Below, piece after piece: positions 34,942-44,179 of a stretch of DNA of 64,000 bases. The position numbers were made by a program, and so were the translations under genes. Position 1 is the stretch's first letter. Every line of letters begins with the position of its first letter. The stretch comes from CAWHJB01 sp963698715. GTDB taxonomy: Bacteria > Chloroflexota > Anaerolineae > Anaerolineales > UBA4823. The DNA is taken from assembly GCA_963698715.1 (NCBI GenBank), contig CAVORW010000006.1, forward strand, positions 124,001 to 188,000, read 5' to 3'. The notes beneath the pieces were generated by a model. That model did no database searches. It was not told where the DNA came from and saw only the letters and a list, made by a program, of their open reading frames with translations.

Positions 34942-35124
34942 TCAGGCACAACCTGGCACAGAGCGGGGTCGAATCGTGTAGTTCCAGTTGGGGCAGGTAG
35001 AGTGCCGTTCGAGGTTCAGGCCCTGGATTACCTCATCTTCCACTTTGATGCCGCTCACATACACCTGATCCACTGGGAAGGCGGCTACCTGCGTCCAGTT
35101 CGTGTGGTGGTACCGCGAATGCAA
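34942..35124 (-). pseudogene. Out-of-frame C-terminal segment of the IS transposase
   Basis: This frame encodes FPVDQVYVSGIKVEDEVI and CPNWNYTIRP, the normal end of ISAzo13-type transposases, but lies one base back from the preceding segment, which stops early at TGRR (35085). A single missing base near 35090-35100 explains it. The DDE residues lie before the break, so only the last 45-50 residues are lost in the main product. Confidence 0.75.
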
Positions 35125-35905
35125 GCCAGCAAAGTCTCCAGGGTCCGTAAGGGTTTACCTGCCCAATTGAGACTGATCGGGCCGAACAAGCGATGTTCGA
35201 TCGGGTTCCATTTCGAGGTGTTTTTCGGATAATGGCAGACCCTCACTTCCAGATTTAGCCGGTCAGCCAACTGCTCCTGGAGTTGCAGCTTCCACAATCG
35301 CGAACGCCACCCATTACTGCCGCCGCCATCGCAGAGCGTCAAGAGGGCCGGCGCATGGGGAAAATCGTACTGTCCAAAGGCTTGCCACCAGCGGGCTATC
35401 ATATCGACGGCAAATTCGGCCGTGTCGGCGGACTGACTGACGTACACATAGCCGCAATTGTGGGCCAAGTCATAGATGCCGTAGGGAACTGCTTTGCCAA
35501 TGGCTTCTGATTCAAAATCGTGGTCGTTGACTGCTTCGGCTGTCCGGCACCAACCCCGTCCAGCATTCTTGAAATCGCCGATCAGCTCTTTTTTCTTGGC
35601 ATCTACGCTGATTACTGGCCAGCCGTGGCTCAAATAGAGCTGTTTTTGCGTCTCAATGTACTCAAACTGCGTGTTGCGATCCGGGTGCTGCGAGCCTGCC
35701 AGCCGCTTGTGATTGGCCTTGAGCGAGTAGTCAGCCTGCTTCAATAAGCGCGCCACGGTTTTGGGGCAGGCCAGATGCCCGCTCGTTTTCAGCCTTTCAC
35801 TCAAATGGCGCAAGCTGCTGCGCACCCACTTCTGATCGCTCATCGGACTGCCAGCCGTTTCAGGAGCAATGATCTCTTGCAGTGCGTTTTCTATCGCCGG
35901 GTCTT
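35085..35905 (-). CDS. IS transposase, catalytic segment (second frame)
   Basis: Read in the -1 frame relative to the N-terminal segment, entered at the slippery site near 35903-35909; open from there through QEIIAPETAGSPMSDQKW. It carries the DDE triad: Asp in VISVDAKKKEL, Asp in LTLCDGGGSNG, Glu in NPIEHRLF, plus FKNAGRGW and DTAEFAVDMIARWW typical of ISAzo13. It stops early at 35085 because of a second frame change near its C-terminus. Confidence 0.85.
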
Positions 35906-36211
35906 TTTTTCGACCCGAGGACGTCCTCCACCCGCAGAGCGTACCTGCTCCGTTGGGCGCTCGATCAGGCCTTGTTCCATCTCTTGCTGCCCGCGTTGGA
36001 TCGTCTTCTCATCCATCCCGGTGATTTGTGAAAGTAAACGGACGCCACCATAACCATACCGGCTCGCTTCCACCGCCACAAACCAGCGCCGCTGTTGTTC
36101 ATCCAACCGGCTCACCAGCAAATTGATCTGCTTGTGAACCTTCTTATCAGGATGTTCTCCTGATCCTTGACAATGCATACACTGACAGACATGAATTTCT
36201 GAGATCGGCAT
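35891..36211 (-). CDS. IS transposase, N-terminal segment (first frame)
   Basis: 106 residues starting MPISEIHVCQCMHCQGSGEH, then a helix-turn-helix-like region (YGGVRLLSQITGMDEKTIQ) that should bind the terminal repeats, ending RSAGGGRPRVEKKTRR. The stop at 35891-35893 lies four codons past an A AAA AAG heptamer, and the -1 frame continues with KKDPAIENALQEI, so ribosomal frameshifting would make the full protein. Confidence 0.85.
   Translation of the reverse strand: MPISEIHVCQCMHCQGSGEHPDKKVHKQINLLVSRLDEQQRRWFVAVEASRYGYGGVRLLSQITGMDEKTIQRGQQEMEQGLIERPTEQVRSAGGGRPRVEKKTRR
35903..35909 (-). other. A AAA AAG slippery heptamer (-1 frameshift site)
   Basis: On the minus strand the zero-frame codons are GAA AAA AAG, giving the canonical A_AAA_AAG heptamer. 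The downstream frame required for the rest of the transposase is exactly -1. Confidence 0.75.
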
Positions 36212-36280
36212 GGGTCGCTCCGAGGCTACCGGCTATTATGGCTCTATTCTAACCGTTCTTCTCTCTTGGCCTCTATGAAA

Positions 36281-36298
36281 CGGAAGTTATTTTTACAC
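36281..36298. repeat. Right terminal inverted repeat of the IS
   Basis: CGGAAGTTATTTTTACAC; exact reverse complement of the left end. Confidence 0.95.
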
Positions 36299-36590
36299 AA
36301 GTCCTAAATCAAAAGCCTGCTTCACAAATTCCTCTAGTGCATTAGAAAGTCTCTGATTTAGTGGTGTGAACATGCGTCCTCATCCTGGCAGCCCTAAATC
36401 AGGGTAACCATCATTGGATTGTTCAAAAGTAATTAATAACTCCTTTCGAGAAGGCGCTACACCATGGTAGCATTATGGTTACAAATAACCGATTTTGGCC
36501 CAAGAGGAAGCTCTGTTCCACACCCATGGACGTTCCTGGGGCCAACGTATTCCCTGAAGATGCGGAGGGAATTCTAATGGAGAGAGGTCG

Positions 36591-37679
36591 ATGATCGACT
36601 TCGAACACACCCTGTTTATGCTGCTATTATTAGTAGCAATCTTTAACGCTAAACTGCCGCGTCGCAGATTGACCTTCTTTCTCATCCTGGGCGGGACGGC
36701 TCTGGCGTTATTGCCCCCGTTTATTAAGTTTCCGATTCCCTGGAACTTGATCTTAAATCTGACAATCCCAATACTTTTTTGGCAAAACGCAAGGCGTTGG
36801 ATCAATGCAAGCTGGCGAGTAAGCTGGCGCGAGCTGGCGCTTTGGCTGGCAACCGTTGCCAGCCTGACAGCAGCTTTGTCAGTAACCGGTTACCTGTCTT
36901 TGGCAGGTGCTTTACTGTTCGGGTTGATGGCTGCCAGTATGCTTTGGCGAGCAATTGAGCCTGCAAACCATTCGACTCAATTGAGCCAAATCGGTCCGCT
37001 GGCCCTCGTGTTTTTGTTGACTGAAGTTGCGCCTGCAGTCGAGACTCCCAACCGTTACCTGGGCGGAATGTTCAGCGGTGCAGCTGTCGGCATTGCGATC
37101 GGCCTACTTGCGATTTTTTTCTCAAAACGCTACCCTGAAAGACGGGGATGGATTGCCATATCCCAGATTTATCTGGCTTACTGGCTGGCTTTGGCGATTG
37201 ATGTGTCAGCGGTCGTAGCAGCGCTGCTCAGTGTAGCAGTTTTTGTCGACGGCAGTCTCCGGCATGGGGGTAAGGAAACGGGTCTCCTGTTGCCAGCCCC
37301 CACCAACAGCTGGGTAGGTTTCAGTTTGCTGCTGGCCTTGTTTATTACCCTGGGCTGGCAGGGACACCAGCCGCCTAGCTGGGCCCTTCTGATTGAGGCT
37401 GGGTTGGGATTGGCGATTGGGCTGCTGATCGCCTGGCTGGGACGCATGGTTGAAATGGCAGGTCTGGATAATCCTGCCAATGTGTGGTGGGCTGGTTTAA
37501 GAGTGGGCCTGTTCTTGTTCGCGGCCATGTTACTTTGGCCGCGCGGGATGCTTCTCGATCCGCTTCAGCTTATTGTGGCACTAGGGTCAGCATTGATAGC
37601 CACGGTACTTTCACTTACAATATTGAATGCAACGTTTAGTCTACAAGGAGAGCACTTCAAACCAGATAACAAGGTGTGA
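36591..37679 (+). CDS. Multi-pass membrane protein of unknown family
   Basis: 362 residues with GAGAGG before the ATG. About ten or eleven hydrophobic helices cover almost the whole length (for example LFMLLLLVAIFNAKLPRRR and WALLIEAGLGLAIGLLIAWL), with few charged loops. I do not recognise the family; overall layout is similar to the membrane part of a cation/proton antiporter. It sits 129 bp upstream of a CPA2 antiporter and is probably part of the same transport unit. Confidence 0.65.
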   Translation: MIDFEHTLFMLLLLVAIFNAKLPRRRLTFFLILGGTALALLPPFIKFPIPWNLILNLTIPILFWQNARRWINASWRVSWRELALWLATVASLTAALSVTGYLSLAGALLFGLMAASMLWRAIEPANHSTQLSQIGPLALVFLLTEVAPAVETPNRYLGGMFSGAAVGIAIGLLAIFFSKRYPERRGWIAISQIYLAYWLALAIDVSAVVAALLSVAVFVDGSLRHGGKETGLLLPAPTNSWVGFSLLLALFITLGWQGHQPPSWALLIEAGLGLAIGLLIAWLGRMVEMAGLDNPANVWWAGLRVGLFLFAAMLLWPRGMLLDPLQLIVALGSALIATVLSLTILNATFSLQGEHFKPDNKV

Positions 37680-37808
37680 GTGCTACCTCTGTATTTGGTC
37701 AGTCAGGAAATTATAGATGGACGTTTTGAGCGCATTCCCTCACCTGGATCTATCTTAACCAAACTGACAAACCACAATACGTATCTTTAGGGTTGGAGGT
37801 TATATCGG

Positions 37809-39044
37809 ATGACACCCTTTTTGCAATTGTCACTTGCACTGGCAATTATTATCGCCCTTGCGAAAGCAGGTGGCTATATCAGTTATAGGATTGGCCAGCC
37901 ATCGGTTTTGGGGGAATTGATTGTGGGCATTTTGCTCGGGCCGTCGGTAATCAATCTGCTTCACCTGCCTTTTTTTACAGATGAACATCTGCCAGAAGTG
38001 ATTCATATGTTTGCTGAAATCGGTGTGATGCTGTTAATGTTTATTGCCGGACTGGATTTACACCTGGAGGATCTGGCTCGCTCAGGTAAGACATCTGCTG
38101 TTGCAGGAATATTTGGGGTGGTATTGCCCCTCTTCATGGGTTTGGGGGTTGGGTTAGCTTTTAACCGAGAAATCATGGCCGCTCTGTTTATTGGTCTGGT
38201 GCTCTCAGCTACCAGCGTCAGTATATCCGCTCAAACCCTGATGGAACTGGGCGTACTGCGCAGCCGGGTCGGGATCACTCTCCTGGGAGCAGCCGTTTTC
38301 GATGATATCCTGGTTGTCCTGGGGCTTTCGGTATTCGTAGCAGTGACCCAATCTGGTGGAGATACGGGCCTGATGACCGTGTTGGTAATTGCCGCACGAA
38401 TGCTGATATATTTAGGCGTAGCAAGTGTATTGGGGTTCTGGCTGCTGCCTAAGTTGAGCGGGCAAATCGCAAATTTGCAAATCAGCCAGGGAGTGATTGC
38501 TTTCGCAGTGGTGACTATTCTGATTTATGGCTGGGCGGCAGAGTCGTTAGGTAGTATGGCTGCCATCACAGGTGCCTTTTTGGCTGGCCTCGTCTTGGCC
38601 CGCAGCCCGGTTCGAGATCGGATCAACACCGGTGTTTCGGCCATGGCATACGGAGTATTTGTGCCGGTGTTCTTTATTAACGTCGGCCTGAGCGCCAATG
38701 CACGTGATTTGACCGGCGAAACCATCTGGCTGTTTGTGGCGATGACGGTGGTGGCAGTGATAAGTAAGATAGCCGGTGCTGGAGCAGGCGCTTTGATGAC
38801 TGGTTTTAAATTTCAGGAATCAATCCAGCTGGGTGTAGGGATGATGTCGCGTGGCGAGGTCGGATTGATTGTGGCGACTGTAGGGATCGCGGAAGGTATG
38901 ATCCAGCAGGATACTTTTGCAGCCATTGTGGGTGTAGTCATTGTTACGACTCTGCTTACCCCGCCATTTCTGCGCAGCCTGTTTGTGAAGCCTGCACCGA
39001 ATAATAAAAAGGATAAACGTACCCCGGAGGCAGAAAACTCATGA
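37809..39044 (+). CDS. Kef-type/CPA2 cation:proton antiporter
   Basis: 411 residues, about 12 helices. N-terminal ISYRIGQPSVLGELIVGILLGP is the CPA2 signature, followed by EIGVMLLMFIAGLDLHLEDL, the LSATSVSISAQTL ion-site helix and GAAVFDDILVVLGLSVFVA with the paired acidic residues Asp-Asp. It ends with a short cytoplasmic tail, so there is no TrkA-N regulatory domain. It exchanges Na+ or K+ for protons. Its stop overlaps the start of the PII-like gene (ATGA). Confidence 0.9.
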   Translation: MTPFLQLSLALAIIIALAKAGGYISYRIGQPSVLGELIVGILLGPSVINLLHLPFFTDEHLPEVIHMFAEIGVMLLMFIAGLDLHLEDLARSGKTSAVAGIFGVVLPLFMGLGVGLAFNREIMAALFIGLVLSATSVSISAQTLMELGVLRSRVGITLLGAAVFDDILVVLGLSVFVAVTQSGGDTGLMTVLVIAARMLIYLGVASVLGFWLLPKLSGQIANLQISQGVIAFAVVTILIYGWAAESLGSMAAITGAFLAGLVLARSPVRDRINTGVSAMAYGVFVPVFFINVGLSANARDLTGETIWLFVAMTVVAVISKIAGAGAGALMTGFKFQESIQLGVGMMSRGEVGLIVATVGIAEGMIQQDTFAAIVGVVIVTTLLTPPFLRSLFVKPAPNNKKDKRTPEAENS

Positions 39045-39403
39045 GCTATTTGATCGTTTTGATTGCGGATAATCCAAGTGACTGCGCATATATTCTGGAT
39101 GCCTGGGAAGAAATCGGTGTGACGGGCGTCACTATTTTGGAAAGCACTGGCCTTGGCCGAGTCCGAAGGGCTGGTCTGCGGGATGACTTGCCGCTCATGC
39201 CGAGTTTGCGAGAGTTGTTTCAAAGTGAGGAAGTTCGTCATCGCACTTTGCTGTCTGTGGTTGATGACCAGGCCAAAGTAGATGAAATGGTATCAGCTGC
39301 ACAACATGTGATCGGAGACCTCGACGGGCCGCATACTGGTTTTCTCTTTGTTGTGCCTGTCCTGCAAGCCTACGGCCTTGGGAAAAAACTCACAGGTTCC
39401 TAG
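39041..39403 (+). CDS. PII-like (GlnB/CutA-fold) protein
   Basis: 120 residues. The start SYLIVLIADNPSDCAYILDA, then EEIGVTGVTILESTGLGR, parallels the first beta-alpha-beta of GlnB (EEIGVTGMTV.E..GFGR). A T-loop-like insert follows (about 45-75), and FLFVVPVLQAYGL ends the second half. The uridylylated Tyr of GlnB is not visible. PII-like proteins beside transporters (such as SbtB) bind nucleotides and gate the partner. Overlap with the antiporter stop strongly suggests it regulates that antiporter. Confidence 0.7.
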   Translation: MSYLIVLIADNPSDCAYILDAWEEIGVTGVTILESTGLGRVRRAGLRDDLPLMPSLRELFQSEEVRHRTLLSVVDDQAKVDEMVSAAQHVIGDLDGPHTGFLFVVPVLQAYGLGKKLTGS

Positions 39404-39681
39404 TGACCGCTTTTGGTGTACGGATAATTCGTCGTTTAGTTTGTGCGCACACCACAACGCCTTCTTGTGTGTGCAAAGTGCTTGGCGAGAAAACCATTTA
39501 GTGATCTCGCTGCTGCCAGGCAAAACTTCAGGGTTTGTAGAGCGAGTTAAGTAATTTCTGACCAGAACCAGCCTGCAAGCAGACCACAAATTCGCGAACC
39601 TGTCCCTCAGGTTCGGAAGACAATAACGCCAGTAATGGACTTGTCAGAGCCACTTGCTGGTTTACTGGCAACAAAATCAGC

Positions 39682-40296
39682 TTAACAGAAGAGTTCGATC
39701 CAGGCGCCGGGTAAATACCCGATGGCGCCTGGATCGTTTGCAATGGCCTGCAGCATGAGGCTTGGGCCAGTTGCTAGATATGCCTGGCTTGAAATCGTAA
39801 GCCCTCCAAATAAATTTTTATCGCTGATTTGGCTGGCTTCGTCTGCCGCTGGCAGCACCCAGACTTGAATAGGCAGGTCGGAGCCTCCCACCTGGCTCCA
39901 GGATTGAAGCTGGCCACTAAAAACGCCCCGCATTTCTTCAAGGCTTAACGATTGGATCGGGTTGTCCGGATTGACCACCACACCAATCCGTTCCTCCGCA
40001 AGCTGGGCAGCATAACCTCCCCAGTTTTCTGGGGTTCCCAACCTTATCCATACATCTGTGGGTGAGCTCCCCATTAGAGCGACCGGCATTTCATCGAACA
40101 GCGCCATCAAGTCTGGTTGATGTGCGGCGCATTGTTCTAGAGCCAGAAGTGCTGGACGGGTATCGGGTGAGTATGCAACCCGCATGGGATGCAGGGTTGA
40201 AATTGGGGTTGTCGCGTTCTCCAATGGCCCACATCCAGCCAGCAGAAGAGCTATCCCTAATAGTACTGGCGGAAAATTGGATCGGAGAAGGCGCAT
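39682..40296 (-). CDS. Phosphate-binding-protein-like lipoprotein
   Basis: 204 residues from the ATG at 40296 (no clear ribosome site; the frame extends upstream). Signal peptide with lipobox LLAGC. The mature part resembles PstS-type periplasmic-binding proteins (RIGVVVNPDNPIQSLSLEEM, then RGVFSGQLQSWSQVGGSDLP, and AIGYLP near the end). It is short for a complete PstS, so only part of the two-lobed fold may be present. It lies 64 bp downstream of uppP on the same strand. The ligand is uncertain. Confidence 0.65.
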   Translation of the reverse strand: MRLLRSNFPPVLLGIALLLAGCGPLENATTPISTLHPMRVAYSPDTRPALLALEQCAAHQPDLMALFDEMPVALMGSSPTDVWIRLGTPENWGGYAAQLAEERIGVVVNPDNPIQSLSLEEMRGVFSGQLQSWSQVGGSDLPIQVWVLPAADEASQISDKNLFGGLTISSQAYLATGPSLMLQAIANDPGAIGYLPGAWIELFC

Positions 40297-40360
40297 TAAT
40301 AGTAAACCGAATCGAAAATTCGGCCTTCTTGTCACAATTCCCGGAGAGCCGGATGAAAAG

Positions 40361-41185
40361 TTATTTGCCAATGATGGAAACCACAATTGCGAGCGACCCA
40401 ACCAGAGTACAGTAAAACGAAAAGACGGTCAGCGAATGATGGGCGAGATAACCGATCAGCCATCGAATCGAGACATAGCCAACGATTGCCGCCGTTACAA
40501 AGCCAGGAATAAATACTGGCAGACTGCTCAACGCATTCGGCATAGTGATCATATCTAATGAAGCCGACAAACCAGCAGCTAGCATTATCGGAATTGACAT
40601 CAGGAAAGAGAAGCGAGCAGAGCTGGGCCGTTCTAACCCGCGGAGCATGGCGCCTGTCATTGTAGCGCCAGACCGAGATACGCCGGGGAAAATTGCTGCT
40701 GCCTGAAAAAGACCGATCCAGAGAGCATCAATCCAATTCAACGTATCGAGTTTTCGGATACGGTTCCCCAAACGTTCTGCCAGAAGCAATAACCCGGCCG
40801 TAATAAGCAGAAAAATGCCGGCAGCCGCCAGGCTGTTAAATGCCTGTTCCACAAGATCTTTGACCGTCAGGCCAATCACACCTGCTGGAATAGTTGCCAA
40901 AATAAGGTACCAGCCCAGGCGCGAGAAGGGATCACTTAAAGGCGCCCGTCGAACTAATCCAGTGAAAAAAGCGCGGATTATTGAGTTAAGTTCCTGCCGG
41001 AAATAGGCGATCACAGCCAGAAGCGTGGCTACCTGGACCAATACGTCGAAGACAAATGCTTCTTGGGCAGGTATCTCCCATCCAAGTAGTTTTGGGATAA
41101 TCACCAAATGGCCCGAGCTTGAGATAGGTAAAAATTCTGTCAACCCTTGAATGATCCCGAGCAGAATGGATTGGATGATCGTCAT
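40361..41185 (-). CDS. uppP: Undecaprenyl-diphosphatase
   Basis: 274 residues, about eight membrane helices. The BacA/UppP motifs are clear: GIIQGLTEFLPISSSGHLV and FPGVSRSGATMTGAMLRGL. It dephosphorylates undecaprenyl pyrophosphate at the outer face of the inner membrane, recycling the lipid carrier for peptidoglycan and polysaccharide synthesis, and gives bacitracin tolerance. ATG at 41185 preceded by AGGA. Downstream of tgt on the same strand, with a 53-bp gap. Confidence 0.95.
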   Translation of the reverse strand: MTIIQSILLGIIQGLTEFLPISSSGHLVIIPKLLGWEIPAQEAFVFDVLVQVATLLAVIAYFRQELNSIIRAFFTGLVRRAPLSDPFSRLGWYLILATIPAGVIGLTVKDLVEQAFNSLAAAGIFLLITAGLLLLAERLGNRIRKLDTLNWIDALWIGLFQAAAIFPGVSRSGATMTGAMLRGLERPSSARFSFLMSIPIMLAAGLSASLDMITMPNALSSLPVFIPGFVTAAIVGYVSIRWLIGYLAHHSLTVFSFYCTLVGSLAIVVSIIGK

Positions 41186-41238
41186 AGAAAGGATGTCCTG
41201 AGTGATTTCTGATCTGCAAATGAAACTATCGCTGCCCG

Positions 41239-42351
41239 TTATTCCGTCTGGGACTGCCGGTTGGCAAAAAACTGACTGGCAAATTGGTCAAAACGGTTAT
41301 CTAGAATTGCCTGCCGCATGGCCCCAGCTAACTGGATCAGGGTATGCAGGTTATGAATCGAGAGAAGCGTGGCAGACAATATTTCTTTTGCCACGATGAT
41401 ATGGCGCAGATAAGCGCGGGTGAAGTTCTGGCATGTATAACACTCACAGGCTGGATCAATCGGACGGGTGTCTTTTGCGAAGGTTGCATTAACCAGATTC
41501 AACCGGCCGGTGAGTGTCATAGCGGCATTGTGGCGGGCGAGACGGGTAGGCAATACGCAATCAAAAATATCTATACCGCGCATGACGCCGTTTACCAGGT
41601 CCTCAGGCGAGCCAACCCCCATCAGGTAGCGAGGTTTATCAACCGCAAGAATGGGATCCACGACCTCTAAGATGGCGTGCATGTCGTCTTTGCTTTCGCC
41701 AACCGATAATCCCCCAATCGCATGTCCCGGAAAACCGAGTGACTGGATGAACTCTGCAGATTGGGCGCGCAGATCAGGGAAGATCCCGCCTTGGATAATC
41801 CCAAACATTGTCTGATCAGTCCGAGTTTTGGCCGCCAGGCAGCGTTCAGCCCATGCATGCGTGCGAGCCATGGCTTGCTCATTATAAGTCCGATCATGGG
41901 CAGGGGCGCATTCATCAAAGGCCATGATGATATCGGCCCCCAGATTCTCCTGTATGGCGATCGATCGTTCGGGTGTAAATCGATGCAAAGAGCCGTCTAT
42001 ATGGCTTTTAAAGGTGACCCCATTTTGGTCTATTGTGCGCGTTCCGGAGAGAGAAAAGACCTGGTAACCGCCCGAATCGGTCAAAATGGGGCCTGACCAG
42101 TTCATAAAGTTGTGCAACCCCCCGAGTTCGGAGACCAGCTCATCGCCCGGCCGCAGATAAAGATGGTAAGTGTTGGCGAGGACTAAACTGGCGTTTACTT
42201 CACTTAACTGGGCAGGTGTAACAGCCTTGACTGTGGCCTGGGTTCCAACAGGGGCAAAGACCGGGGTTGCAATCTCCCCATGGGGGGTATGCAATATGCC
42301 TGCCCGTGCCCGGCCTTGGCGGGCGATTAGTTCAAACCAGAAAGAATTCAT
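41239..42351 (-). CDS. tgt: tRNA-guanine transglycosylase
   Basis: 370 residues. Conserved blocks: GEIATPVFAPVGTQATVKAV, TDSGGYQVFSLS (Asp substrate site), IMAFDECAPAHD, GGLSVGES, YLMGVGSPEDLV, DIFDCVLPTRLARH (nucleophile Asp), and the zinc ligands CECYTC with a downstream His in AYLRHII. It exchanges guanine 34 of GUN-anticodon tRNAs for preQ1 on the queuosine pathway. ATG at 42351; a weak ribosome site at best. Confidence 0.95.
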   Translation of the reverse strand: MNSFWFELIARQGRARAGILHTPHGEIATPVFAPVGTQATVKAVTPAQLSEVNASLVLANTYHLYLRPGDELVSELGGLHNFMNWSGPILTDSGGYQVFSLSGTRTIDQNGVTFKSHIDGSLHRFTPERSIAIQENLGADIIMAFDECAPAHDRTYNEQAMARTHAWAERCLAAKTRTDQTMFGIIQGGIFPDLRAQSAEFIQSLGFPGHAIGGLSVGESKDDMHAILEVVDPILAVDKPRYLMGVGSPEDLVNGVMRGIDIFDCVLPTRLARHNAAMTLTGRLNLVNATFAKDTRPIDPACECYTCQNFTRAYLRHIIVAKEILSATLLSIHNLHTLIQLAGAMRQAILDNRFDQFASQFFANRQSQTE

Positions 42352-42844
42352 CAGAACATATACGTGAGTCTAAGCGTAAGTTTTGGGTTGATTGCCATAG
42401 GGCAATTCGCCTAAATGAGCAAACCGCTGAAAGTATTTTGACTAACAAGCTGCCAGAATAGTGGGTTGCCAAAGTAATAAGCAATCCATCTCGATAAATC
42501 CAGAATTAATTAAGGCAAATCATATGGATACCACGCTGGGAGATTATACCTTTATTAATGTTCTTTAAGAATTTCAGCGCTTGATCGGAAGTACAAAATA
42601 TTTCCAATTTGTTTTGGGTTGTGGAAAAATTTGGGCGTACGCTTATTTTTGTTCACAACCCATCAACGATTATTGCGTGCTGTTGTTCAGTCAAACCAGG
42701 AAAATTCTAAATCCTGATAACCCTGAAAGTCGGTTCATAAACCCTAGGCGTTGAATGATATAATTTTCAAACTTTTCATGACTCGCTATCGCAGTCAGCC
42801 CCAACAAGGGGAACATCGATCAAAAACGTTCAGGAGAGAAATTA
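42352..42844. other. Divergent intergenic region between tgt and aminotransferase
   Basis: 493 bp with no gene. It contains an inverted repeat TGGGTTGTG (42615-42623) / CACAACCCA (42654-42662) with a 30-nt loop and a TATAAT at 42759-42764 pointing to the aminotransferase. Confidence 0.55.
42759..42764 (+). promoter_or_regulatory. -10 hexamer of aminotransferase promoter
   Basis: TATAAT 80 bp before the ATG at 42845; the best -35 (TTCATA, 42734-42739) is 19 bp away and weak. Confidence 0.4.
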
Positions 42845-44179
42845 ATGCCGTTCATGAATTTACCCGGACCCAAGGCCCGGGCCTTGATAAAGCGAGATCA
42901 ATCGGTCATTTCGCCTTCATACCCACGCGGTTACCCATTTGTGATGGATTATGGCCGTGGGACTGAAGTTTGGGATGTCGACAATAACCGATTTCTTGAT
43001 TTCGCGGCCGGGATCGCAGTTGTATCTACTGGACACAGTCATCCTGTCGTGGTCAAGGCAATTCAAGAGCAAGTCGAGAAATTTATCCACATTTCTTCGG
43101 ATTTCTACCATAGTAAATGGGTAGAGCTGGGTGAAAAGGTGAACGAAATCGCACCTTTTATGGATAATGCGATTTCATTCATGACCAACTCTGGAACTGA
43201 AAGTGTTGAGTCAGCCATTAAATTGGCTCGCCATTATACTGGACGAACACAATTTATTGGATTTCTCGGGGCTTTCCACGGCCGTACAATGGGCTCGGTG
43301 ACATTTACTGCCAGCAAACCAATCTATCATCGGGACTTTTTCCCACTGATGAACGGTGTTGTCCATGCCCCTTTCCCAGATCCATACCGCCCGCTGCTTC
43401 ACAGCTTGCCTGGGGAAGATTATGGTGCAACCATAATCCGTTATATTGAAGAACAAATTCTTGGCCATCTACTGCCAGCAGATAACGTGGCAGGCATCTT
43501 GGTAGAGCCGATACAGGGAGAAGGTGGCTACGTCATACCTTCGCCAGGATTTTTTCCAGGACTGCGAGAATTATGCGATCGCCATGGCATCTTGTTGATT
43601 GTGGATGAGGTACAATCCGGTATGGGCCGTACGGGAAAGTGGTGGGCGATTGAACATTTCGATGTCGAACCCGACATTGTGTGTGCAGCAAAAGGTATCG
43701 CCTCGGGTATGCCTCTGGGTGTTATGTTCGCGAAAGAGCATATTGTTAATTGGTCTAAAGGCGCTCATGGAAATACATACGGTGGCAACCCGGTCGCTTG
43801 TGCCGCGGCATTGGCGACCATAGAACTGATTGAGAACCAGTATATGCAAAACGCTGTGGATATGGGCGAATATACGATCAATGCCCTTCGCTCAATGATG
43901 GTCTATCATCCCTCGATGGGTGATGTGCGTGGTAAAGGCCTGATGATTGGAATTGAGTTCGTAAAGGATCATCAAACGAAGGAACCGGCAGAGAAGTTGC
44001 GGGACCGTATTGTCGATCTGGCTTTTACCCATGGCTTGCTATTGTTGGGTTGCGGTAAAAGTGTTATCCGCATTGCTCCACCCTTGAGTGTAACTCGGGA
44101 AGAGATCGATGAAGCGCTTTCTATCCTTAATGAGGTCATAACGATCTGCGAAAGCGAGGCGATACGCGTTGTTGCCTGA
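42845..44179 (+). CDS. Class III PLP aminotransferase (4-aminobutyrate-like)
   Basis: 444 residues, GGAGAG upstream of the ATG. PLP lysine in CAAKGIASGMPLG, the cofactor-phosphate motif NSGTESVESAIKLARHYTGR, LVEPIQGEGGYVIPSPGF, DEVQSGMGRTGKWWA. Length and N-terminal PGPKARALIKRD fit the 4-aminobutyrate / ornithine omega-aminotransferase branch. It transfers an omega-amino group to a 2-oxo acid; the true donor is undetermined. Its last codons overlap the histidine kinase gene by 11 bp. Confidence 0.9.
   Translation: MPFMNLPGPKARALIKRDQSVISPSYPRGYPFVMDYGRGTEVWDVDNNRFLDFAAGIAVVSTGHSHPVVVKAIQEQVEKFIHISSDFYHSKWVELGEKVNEIAPFMDNAISFMTNSGTESVESAIKLARHYTGRTQFIGFLGAFHGRTMGSVTFTASKPIYHRDFFPLMNGVVHAPFPDPYRPLLHSLPGEDYGATIIRYIEEQILGHLLPADNVAGILVEPIQGEGGYVIPSPGFFPGLRELCDRHGILLIVDEVQSGMGRTGKWWAIEHFDVEPDIVCAAKGIASGMPLGVMFAKEHIVNWSKGAHGNTYGGNPVACAAALATIELIENQYMQNAVDMGEYTINALRSMMVYHPSMGDVRGKGLMIGIEFVKDHQTKEPAEKLRDRIVDLAFTHGLLLLGCGKSVIRIAPPLSVTREEIDEALSILNEVITICESEAIRVVA

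Larger units (their letters stand above)
34907..36298 (-). mobile_element. ISAzo13-type insertion sequence
   Basis: A 1392-bp element bounded by perfect 18-bp terminal inverted repeats and carrying a transposase in three frame segments on the minus strand. The family is assigned from the transposase blocks GQxxISVDxKKKELxGDFKN-like, DGGGSNG and TSKWNPIEHRLF. I find no clear target-site duplication in the flanks. It lies between the frameshifted gene and the transporter cluster. Confidence 0.9.

Noticed and set aside
34907..36298. Target-site duplication at the IS ends
   Set aside because: The bases flanking the terminal repeats (TA on the left, AA on the right) do not match as a direct repeat, so none is claimed.
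42615..42662. 9-bp inverted repeat upstream of the aminotransferase
   Set aside because: The 30-nt loop and lack of conservation data make it too weak for a separate call; noted in the intergenic entry.
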